A stretch of DNA of 11,864 nucleotides from positions 1 to 11,864 of the forward strand of contig WLQO01000029.1 of assembly GCA_009698295.1 (NCBI GenBank), in the 5' to 3' direction. The position numbers and the translations under genes are program-made. This document shows, piece by piece, positions 6,502 to 11,864 of this stretch (its first letter is position 1; each line of letters starts with the position of its first letter). The stretch comes from Actinomycetota bacterium (GTDB lineage Bacteria > Actinomycetota > Actinomycetes > Nanopelagicales > Nanopelagicaceae). The notes beneath the pieces are model-generated. The model had not been told where the DNA came from, made no database searches, and saw only the letters and a program-made list of their open reading frames with translations.

Positions 6502-7499
6502 TTTATTCTCACCCGCGGATCGATATATGCATATGCAATATCCACGATTAAATTCATAAAGACCACAAATGCCGATGCGATGATCGTTGTGGCAACAATA
6601 ATTGGAAGATCATAAGTTTGGAAAACCGCCTTAACGCTGAGGCTTCCGAGGCCATCTAGCCCAAAGATCTTTTCAGTGATAATTGCGCCTCCAAGAAGAC
6701 CAGAGAAATCCAAACCAGCCATGGTCACAAGCGGTGCAAGTGCGGCGCGTAAAACATGCTTACGCAGAATTACTTTCTCACTTAATCCTTTAGCGCGAGC
6801 GGTACGGATGTAATCCTCAGAAGCTGTTTCCAGGACGTTTGACCTAGTAAATCGGGTATAGGTCGCAGCGTATGCAATCGCCAAAGTTAAACTTGGGAAG
6901 AAGAAGGCTTTTAGCCAGCCGACTGGGTCAGTAAATGGATTTGCCCAATTGCCAATTTGCAACGGGTCAATCAAATTAAATTTAAGAACAACAAAGATAA
7001 TTATGAGTACGCCAGTTAAAAAGGTAGGAAGCGAGGTGCCGACAAGTACAAATACAGTGCTCGCCTTATCTAAGAATTTGCCGCGGTTTTTGGCGGCTAA
7101 AATTCCGAGGCTTACTCCGACGACCATCCATAAGAAGAAGGCGCCTAAAGCAAGGCTGAGGGTTACTGGGAAAGTCTTCGCAATTAATTCAGTTACACAT
7201 TGATGGCGGGTGAAGGTATATCCAAAGGCCGGTGCTGGGCAGTGAAAAGCCGCTGCGCCTTGTCCATAATCTCTTCCGAGGAAGAGTCCTTGCATAAAGC
7301 GCCACCATTGTTCAAGAACAGGAACATCAAGGCCGAGGCGGATTCTATTTGCCTCAACTAAAGCCGGGGTGCATTGCTTGGAACAGATCAAGCGAGCGGC
7401 ATCAACGGGAATCCAATCAAAGATGTAGAAGACGGAGATGCTCACCAGAATAAGCAAAATTAAGGTGTAGATCACGCGCCGGACTACAAAGTTAAACAA
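6498..7499 (-). CDS. dppB: Peptide ABC importer permease, DppB/OppB type
   Basis: A 333-residue integral membrane subunit, about six membrane segments, forming half of the import channel. The N-terminus (RRVIYTLILLILV) is the usual first helix of B-type permeases. A long external loop (about 30-105) carries four Cys (39, 43, 87, 101) that may form disulfides. The cytoplasmic EAA loop is seen as DYIRTARAKGLSEKVILRKHVLRAAL and docks to the ATPases. The start is TTG at 7497-7499, with GGAG (minus strand of 7507-7510) at a good 7-nt distance. No ATG near the N-terminus would keep the first helix. It follows the binding-protein gene after a terminator-like hairpin and overlaps the D gene by 4 nt. 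Confidence 0.93.
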   Translation of the reverse strand: MFNFVVRRVIYTLILLILVSISVFYIFDWIPVDAARLICSKQCTPALVEANRIRLGLDVPVLEQWWRFMQGLFLGRDYGQGAAAFHCPAPAFGYTFTRHQCVTELIAKTFPVTLSLALGAFFLWMVVGVSLGILAAKNRGKFLDKASTVFVLVGTSLPTFLTGVLIIIFVVLKFNLIDPLQIGNWANPFTDPVGWLKAFFFPSLTLAIAYAATYTRFTRSNVLETASEDYIRTARAKGLSEKVILRKHVLRAALAPLVTMAGLDFSGLLGGAIITEKIFGLDGLGSLSVKAVFQTYDLPIIVATTIIASAFVVFMNLIVDIAYAYIDPRVRIK

Positions 7500-7506
7500 T
7501 TTCAGA

Positions 7507-7510
7507 CTCC
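7507..7510 (-). promoter_or_regulatory. Ribosome binding site supporting the TTG start of permease B
   Basis: GGAG on the minus strand (within CTGGAGT) lies 7 nt before the TTG at 7499. Because there is no suitable ATG, this site decides the start. Confidence 0.6.
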
Positions 7511-7542
7511 AGTTGTTTATTGAGAATTAATTTGATTCCTCT

Positions 7543-7579
7543 AAAAAGCACCAGGTGATAATTTCTTATCACCTGGTGC
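7543..7579 (-). terminator. Intrinsic terminator / attenuator between binding-protein and permease B genes
   Basis: A perfect 14-bp stem (7548-7561 with 7566-7579; arm GCACCAGGTGATAA) with a 4-nt loop is followed, reading minus, by TTTTT (7543-7547). It lies about 30 nt after the binding-protein stop and 44 nt before permease B. Placed inside an operon, it should stop most but not all transcripts, giving high binding-protein and lower permease/ATPase output. Confidence 0.9.
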
Positions 7580-7609
7580 CTTTACTTTAGAGCAAATACG
7601 TTTTAAATA

Positions 7610-9370
7610 TTACTTCTTAACGTATAGGTTGCCGAATATCCAAGTTCCCTGAGGATCCCAGAAATCAACTCCACCAACCTTTGAGCCCCAATAATCTTGG
7701 GTCTTTGTAAAGGCGGTGTAGACATACCAGTACTGATCCATACCGAACTGGTTCAGCTTCTTCCACATCGATGCCTGCTTATTGCGATCGAGCTCATTTA
7801 GAGCCTTATTCACATTTGATATGAAGAGCTTGTATGAAGCGGCTTGTGCGCCGGTTGCCTTCATGTTGCTTGTGTAGTTACAGCAACCTTGTCCCCACAT
7901 CTCAGGTACAACTGTTGAAGCATTTGCCCAGTCTGGACCCCAACCGGAACCGAATAGATCAGTTTCAGTCTTGTACTTCTCAAGGTTCGCATTCCAGGTT
8001 CCTGATGGCTTGTAAGAAACGTTGACTACAAGGCCAGCCTTCTTAAGTCCATCGCCCACGATAGTTGCAACCTTCTTGCTAGTTGCAGTATCAGTGCGAT
8101 AGTAAGAGATGCCCTTCTTAGGGTCAGTAACTCTCTTTACAGTTGCTGGACATACCTTCTTGGCATCATTTAGCAGCTGCTTTGCATATTCAGGATTTCC
8201 TTCGATCTTGTAATTCTTATCGTGAATATTTCCAGTTGTTGGAGCGTAATCAAGGCCAAGGTTTGGCTTGATGATTCCATCGCCTGGTTCGCCGTAGTAC
8301 TTAGTACCACCGTTTAGGTCAATGAGCGCCTGTGCTGGGTAAGCGAAGAAGATCGCCTTACGAACCAACAAGCAGTCAAGGTGACCTGGTGCGTTATTTG
8401 CAGTCACATAACTTACATATGGGTCGAAGAGGTTCCAACGACGATCTGCCATCTTTGGATCTTCCATCGCCTTGATGTTGTTGGCAGGTGCCAATCCATC
8501 TAGGTTAACCGCATTTGGCTTGGAATCTTTTAGAGTGATCTCATCGCGTAGATCTTCAGCAACGTTAAATGTTACGACGATCTTATCTGGATAAGGTGTC
8601 CGGAAATCTGAAGACTTATTCCATTCTGGGTTTCTTACCAAAACGAATTCATCGTTGATTTCATACTTTGAAATCTTGTATGGACCTGTCGCCAATGGGT
8701 GGAGGTCATACTTATCGCCAGTGTCTTTTGACTTCTTGACTGGACCAGATGCCTGGTAAGTCATGTAGTAGTTAAAGTCTGGTACTGACTTCTTCAAGTT
8801 GTAAGTAATTGTGTTACCTGAACAAGTTACAGCTTTGTCATATAGATCTTGACCGGTCTTTACATATGGACCCTTGTAACTTGATTCTCCACCTGAGCCA
8901 GGGATATCAAGCCACTGGATTGGATAGGCAGGACCTTCTACGAAGAGCTCAGTTGCAAATGTACGAGACATTCCATACTTAAGATCTTCGCAAGTTACTG
9001 CTGATCCATCTTCCCAAGTAACTCCATCACGAAGTGTGTATTTCCAAGTCTTTGCTTTATTGCTTGGCACGCCTGTGTTAGTTGCAAGGTCAGGAATCAA
9101 AGTAAATCCATCTTTGCCTGCTGTTGGTGTGTAAGAAACCAAAGTACGCATGAAATATGCGCTAGTGAAAGCAAGGTGCTGTCCGGTGTAGTTACGTTGC
9201 GGATCTAGATTCGCAAACTGCTCACCATTTGTATAAAACTCAAGCGTGCCACCTGTTACTGGTGATGCACTAGCAGCAGTTGCTGAACTAGTACCAGCTA
9301 CCGATAGCAGCGCTGCAGTCAGCGCTACCGCTGAACCTGCCGCAATCGCCTTACGGATAGAAATCTTCAT
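7610..9370 (-). CDS. dppA: Peptide ABC importer extracellular binding protein (SBP family 5, DppA/OppA type)
   Basis: A 586-residue family 5 substrate-binding protein that would capture peptides outside the cell and deliver them to the B/C channel. It has a Sec signal peptide: basic start KISIRK, hydrophobic core at about 8-27, small residues SSATAA before a likely cleavage near residue 32-34. The mature start GGTLEFYTNGE...NLDPQ is the usual first strand of the family. There is no Cys near the cleavage site, so it is not a standard lipoprotein. The start is ATG 9370; GGAAGGAAG lies 10 nt upstream. An in-frame TTG at 9391 would contain that site. Lys codons are mostly AAG where I checked, compatible with high expression. 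It sits between the C and B permease genes and is followed by a strong hairpin. The ligand is not provable from sequence. Confidence 0.94.
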   Translation of the reverse strand: MKISIRKAIAAGSAVALTAALLSVAGTSSATAASASPVTGGTLEFYTNGEQFANLDPQRNYTGQHLAFTSAYFMRTLVSYTPTAGKDGFTLIPDLATNTGVPSNKAKTWKYTLRDGVTWEDGSAVTCEDLKYGMSRTFATELFVEGPAYPIQWLDIPGSGGESSYKGPYVKTGQDLYDKAVTCSGNTITYNLKKSVPDFNYYMTYQASGPVKKSKDTGDKYDLHPLATGPYKISKYEINDEFVLVRNPEWNKSSDFRTPYPDKIVVTFNVAEDLRDEITLKDSKPNAVNLDGLAPANNIKAMEDPKMADRRWNLFDPYVSYVTANNAPGHLDCLLVRKAIFFAYPAQALIDLNGGTKYYGEPGDGIIKPNLGLDYAPTTGNIHDKNYKIEGNPEYAKQLLNDAKKVCPATVKRVTDPKKGISYYRTDTATSKKVATIVGDGLKKAGLVVNVSYKPSGTWNANLEKYKTETDLFGSGWGPDWANASTVVPEMWGQGCCNYTSNMKATGAQAASYKLFISNVNKALNELDRNKQASMWKKLNQFGMDQYWYVYTAFTKTQDYWGSKVGGVDFWDPQGTWIFGNLYVKK

Positions 9371-9380
9371 TCTTATTTTT

Positions 9381-9389
9381 CTTCCTTCC
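9381..9389 (-). promoter_or_regulatory. Ribosome binding site that sets the binding-protein start
   Basis: On the minus strand this is GGAAGGAAG, 10 nt before ATG 9370. It overlaps the alternative TTG at 9391, which argues against that longer start. Confidence 0.65.
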
Positions 9390-9402
9390 AAGTTGATGGA
9401 GG

Positions 9403-9427
9403 GTCAGGTAAACGAGGGCAACCTGAC
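9403..9427 (-). promoter_or_regulatory. Hairpin in the 5' leader of the binding-protein gene
   Basis: A perfect 7-bp stem (GTCAGGT with ACCTGAC) with an 11-nt loop lies 32 nt before the ATG. With a small bulge it can be extended by GGA/TCC. There is no T run. It could stabilise the abundant binding-protein mRNA or be a regulatory structure; I recognise no known riboswitch. Confidence 0.45.
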
Positions 9428-9463
9428 TTCCACATTAGTGCGCTTAGTCAACAACGCGGCAGG

Positions 9464-9469
9464 CTTATA
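9464..9469 (-). promoter_or_regulatory. Candidate -10 box of an internal promoter for the binding-protein gene
   Basis: TATAAG on the minus strand matches 5 of 6 of TATAAT. A weak -35 (TTTAGT) stands 17 nt upstream. It lies in the 158-nt space between permease C and the binding protein, the longest gap in the window, and would give a leader of about 85 nt that includes the hairpin at 9403-9427. Confidence 0.35.
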
Positions 9470-9528
9470 GTCAATGGCAAAAGCGGACTAAATTGGGCAA
9501 TTAGGTTAAATAGCCTCAGGGGTGATTT

Positions 9529-10509
9529 CTATTGACGATCGGCTTTTGGATCGATCGCATCGCGGATGGCATCGCCGAGCAGGTTTAGCGCCAAGACTAT
9601 GGCGATCAGATATCCGGATGTAATAAGAAGGTAAGCCGGATCCGAGCTCCACTTGCTGCGGGCATCATCTAGCAAAATTCCGAAAGAGATCGCAGGAGGT
9701 TGGACACCGATTCCTAAGAAAGCAAAGACCGCTTCGGCTGATAAATACCCGGGCAGCGCAAGAGAAAGGAAGATGATCGTCGTTGCCCAGAGATTAGGCA
9801 ACATCTCTTTTACGATAATTCGATAATGAGATGCGCCTTGAGATTTTGCAGCCAAGATGAAATCGCGTTCTCGTAAAGAAAGTGCTTGCGAGCGGATCAG
9901 CCGTGCAAAACCAGGCCAACCGAAGAAGACAAAGAAGATCATTAAGACCAAAAGTCTGGCGCTATTGTCTTGCAGCAGACCAGTGCCGGTCAGGCGCTCG
10001 ACAAGTGGTGAAGATAAAGCGACGATCATAAAGAATGAAGGAAATGCAAAGAGGAAATCAGAGTAACGACCGATTAGCGCATCGATTTTTCCACCGAAGT
10101 AACCAGCGGCGATTCCAACAAGGAGCCCAATTCCGATTGTTGAAACTGAGGTAATGATCGCAACGGTAAATGAGATACGAGAACCGTAGAGAACATTTGC
10201 AAAGATATCTCGGCCATCTTCTGGCGTAAGTCCAAATGGGTGAGCCCAAGAGATTCCACCAAATTTGCCGATCGGGAAGTTGGCGCGATCCGGGTCAAGT
10301 AAATCTAAATAAAGCGCATAAGGATCAACTTTTGTTAACTTTGCAATCAACGGCGCTAAGAACGCTGCCGCGATAAAGATTATCGAGACTATGCCCGAAA
10401 CTACGCCAATTCGATTGCGCTTAAATCGCGACCAGGCGATCTGATTTGGGGTACGCAATACGACTTTCTGGTCTACCGCCTGAGCGTCTGCATCAAGGCT
10501 CTGCGCCAT
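9529..10509 (-). CDS. dppC: Peptide ABC importer permease, DppC/OppC type
   Basis: A 326-residue second channel subunit. The cytoplasmic N-terminal stretch with WSRFKRNRIGVVSG before the first membrane helix is the OppC N-terminal signature. About five further helices and the EAA loop (RERDFILAAKSQGASHYRIIVKEMLPNL) follow, then the family's typical ending with GDAIRDAIDPK. ATG 10509 has AAAAGGGG 8 nt upstream. It is the first gene of the importer set, ahead of the binding protein and separated from B, which is unusual; C normally follows B directly. It starts 63 nt after the MFS gene ends, and I cannot tell whether it has its own promoter or is read through from that gene. Confidence 0.93.
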   Translation of the reverse strand: MAQSLDADAQAVDQKVVLRTPNQIAWSRFKRNRIGVVSGIVSIIFIAAAFLAPLIAKLTKVDPYALYLDLLDPDRANFPIGKFGGISWAHPFGLTPEDGRDIFANVLYGSRISFTVAIITSVSTIGIGLLVGIAAGYFGGKIDALIGRYSDFLFAFPSFFMIVALSSPLVERLTGTGLLQDNSARLLVLMIFFVFFGWPGFARLIRSQALSLRERDFILAAKSQGASHYRIIVKEMLPNLWATTIIFLSLALPGYLSAEAVFAFLGIGVQPPAISFGILLDDARSKWSSDPAYLLITSGYLIAIVLALNLLGDAIRDAIDPKADRQ

Positions 10510-10572
10510 TTACTTATCCCCTTTTGAAAAAGTTATCTCACCAACAATTTTGCGAGTCTAACAAGGATTCAT

Positions 10573-11817
10573 TTACCGAGTAAAGCGTGAAGCCGATTTA
10601 AATCCAATATGCCAATAAAAAGCGATAGGAATTAGCACTCCACAAGCCATTAAAACCACCCATTCTTGCTCAAGATGAGCCCCAATCATCACCCCTGCAA
10701 TTGCCGGTCCAGCAATTCCAGAGACACCCCATTGCAGACTGCCGAGCGCACTGGCGCGGCCCCGAATATGTTCGGGAGTTAACTCCTGCATTAGCGCCGG
10801 GTTTGTCGGCGCAAGGACCATTTCACCGAATGCGAAAATCAATTGACTTACACAGAGCGCAATTCCTGGCATAAACATTGACAAGTATGGAGAAATTCCG
10901 ACAGCCAGCCAAGATAGTGCCCAGATAATTGAGACAGAAATTAAAGCCGCATATTTAGAATATTTAGAGATGATATTTAAAATGAGCGGCTGAAAGATAA
11001 CAATGGCAAATGTATTTACTCCAAAAATAATGCCGAGCCAGTTTGGTGCTAAATCCAAATATTGGGTGGCATAAATCGGAAGTCCAGATTGAAGAGGGCC
11101 ATAACCAAAGGTTAAAAGAATTACTCCTGCAATGGTTACAAGTGAGAGCTCGCGGATACGAAATAATTCGAGATAGCTTCCTGATTCTGGTTCGTGTTCT
11201 TTTGCTATGTACTTTCCGGCGTGTGGAGTGTCCAGCCCCCAAACAAAGAATAAGAAAACTAGGTATGTAGCACCATCTAGCCAATACATAATTTGATAAG
11301 AAAAGATTGAGGATTCACGGATCAGTATCGCGGATAAGAAACCACCAACGCCTAGCCCTAAATTCATCAACATAAAGTTAAAACCAAAGATTTTGGGGCG
11401 ATCTACTTCTGGCGTGACTCGCGTCAAAATTACCATCTGCGCTGGCCACACACATTGGCCGCCAAAAGCAAAGAGAGTCATAGCGATATAGGCATGAGTA
11501 TGTGTCGTGACAAAGGAGAAACCAATTGCCGAAATTCCTGAAATAACTAGCCCAAAGACCATCACGATCTTTGGACCAATTCGATCAACTAGCGAACCTA
11601 AAGGTGCGGTGCAGGCGATTCCAAATAGCGCGCCCCAAGCCATTAACAATCCGCCAAATGAAGTTGTAAAGCCACGCATATCGTGGAGATAAACCATTAA
11701 AAGCGAAAGCGTCATGCCGCGACCAATTGCACTCAAAGCAATGCCTGCAACTATGCGACGTGAATGTGGGTTAAGCAGCGCCGTGAACTCTTTAAAGGGC
11801 AGTTTTGAAGCGAGCAT
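10573..11817 (-). CDS. Major facilitator superfamily transporter (DHA1-like)
   Basis: A 414-residue polytopic membrane protein with about 12 hydrophobic segments, the common MFS size. Motif A between helices 2 and 3 reads GSLVDRIGPKI (74-84). A later segment, PEHIRGRASALGSLQWGVSGIAGPAIAG, is typical of drug-efflux-type members, so proton-driven export of small molecules is likely but the substrate is unknown. I prefer ATG 11817, since a TANNNT box lies exactly 6 nt upstream. An in-frame TTG at 11841 would add eight residues and has only a weak AAGAG upstream. The peptide importer genes follow on the same strand 63 nt later, but no shared function is evident. Confidence 0.88.
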   Translation of the reverse strand: MLASKLPFKEFTALLNPHSRRIVAGIALSAIGRGMTLSLLMVYLHDMRGFTTSFGGLLMAWGALFGIACTAPLGSLVDRIGPKIVMVFGLVISGISAIGFSFVTTHTHAYIAMTLFAFGGQCVWPAQMVILTRVTPEVDRPKIFGFNFMLMNLGLGVGGFLSAILIRESSIFSYQIMYWLDGATYLVFLFFVWGLDTPHAGKYIAKEHEPESGSYLELFRIRELSLVTIAGVILLTFGYGPLQSGLPIYATQYLDLAPNWLGIIFGVNTFAIVIFQPLILNIISKYSKYAALISVSIIWALSWLAVGISPYLSMFMPGIALCVSQLIFAFGEMVLAPTNPALMQELTPEHIRGRASALGSLQWGVSGIAGPAIAGVMIGAHLEQEWVVLMACGVLIPIAFYWHIGFKSASRFTR

Positions 11818-11823
11818 CAGCGC

Positions 11824-11829
11824 AGTGTA
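11824..11829 (-). promoter_or_regulatory. Possible -10 box of the MFS gene, leaderless type
   Basis: TACACT on the minus strand fits TANNNT and stands 6 nt before ATG 11817. It is less like the consensus than the other boxes, and no -35 is clear, so this site is weaker evidence. Confidence 0.35.
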
Positions 11830-11864
11830 TATCTGAGACAATAACTCTTGTGTCCAATAACTTC

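Noticed and set aside
9371..9391. Longer binding-protein start at TTG 9389-9391
   Set aside because: The added codons contain the ribosome binding site used by ATG 9370, and the signal peptide is best formed from ATG 9370.
9403..9427. Leader hairpin as a terminator of the permease C gene
   Set aside because: No T run follows the stem on the minus strand and it lies about 100 nt after the C stop, close to the next gene.
10964..11284. A 106-codon frame on the minus strand
   Set aside because: It is another frame inside the MFS gene, rich in Arg, Ser and His with no plausible domain; the MFS frame explains the region.

Overview
This is a compact bacterial window of moderate G+C with eight complete protein genes on or near metabolic and transport functions, one cut-off gene at the left edge and a ninth complete transporter gene at the right. 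The best guess is a streamlined actinobacterium, such as a freshwater acI / Nanopelagicales type. Reasons: an actinobacterial-style Lys/Arg/Ala-rich DNA-binding tail, a Zmp1/PepO-like M13 peptidase, actinobacterial-looking peptide permease loops, very short intergenic gaps, and several genes that appear to be transcribed without a leader (a TANNNT box exactly 6 nt before the ATG). The taxon is an inference from gene style; nothing in the window proves it.

Left part (1-4484). A basic C-terminal tail (2-100, +) ends at a strong bidirectional terminator (114-146). This is shared with a MarR-type regulator on the minus strand (176-658). The regulator is divergent from an M13 metallopeptidase (727-2688, +), and the 68-bp gap plus the start of the region holds two 14-bp dyads that look like operators. 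A zinc-dependent medium-chain dehydrogenase (2752-3906, +) and a small lipoprotein (3945-4484, +) follow, each with its own leaderless-type promoter.

Right part (4488-11817, all minus strand). A complete peptide-type ABC importer is read in the order permease C, binding protein, permease B, ATPase D, ATPase F. The usual order is binding protein first. A 14-bp-stem terminator-like hairpin lies between the binding-protein gene and permease B, and would make the binding protein more abundant than the membrane parts. B/D and D/F overlap by a few bases, so they are translationally coupled. Upstream lies a 12-TM-type MFS exporter/transporter.

Working together: the importer would bring in short peptides, and the cytosolic-looking M13 oligopeptidase could degrade them. 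The link is by neighbourhood and family only. I did not find a clearly undescribed system. The most interesting signals are regulatory: the paired dyads, the leaderless promoter pattern, the displaced binding-protein gene with its attenuator, and the binding protein that lacks a lipobox. No tRNA, rRNA, CRISPR, insertion sequence or phage element was seen, and no gene-free stretch exceeds about 160 bases.
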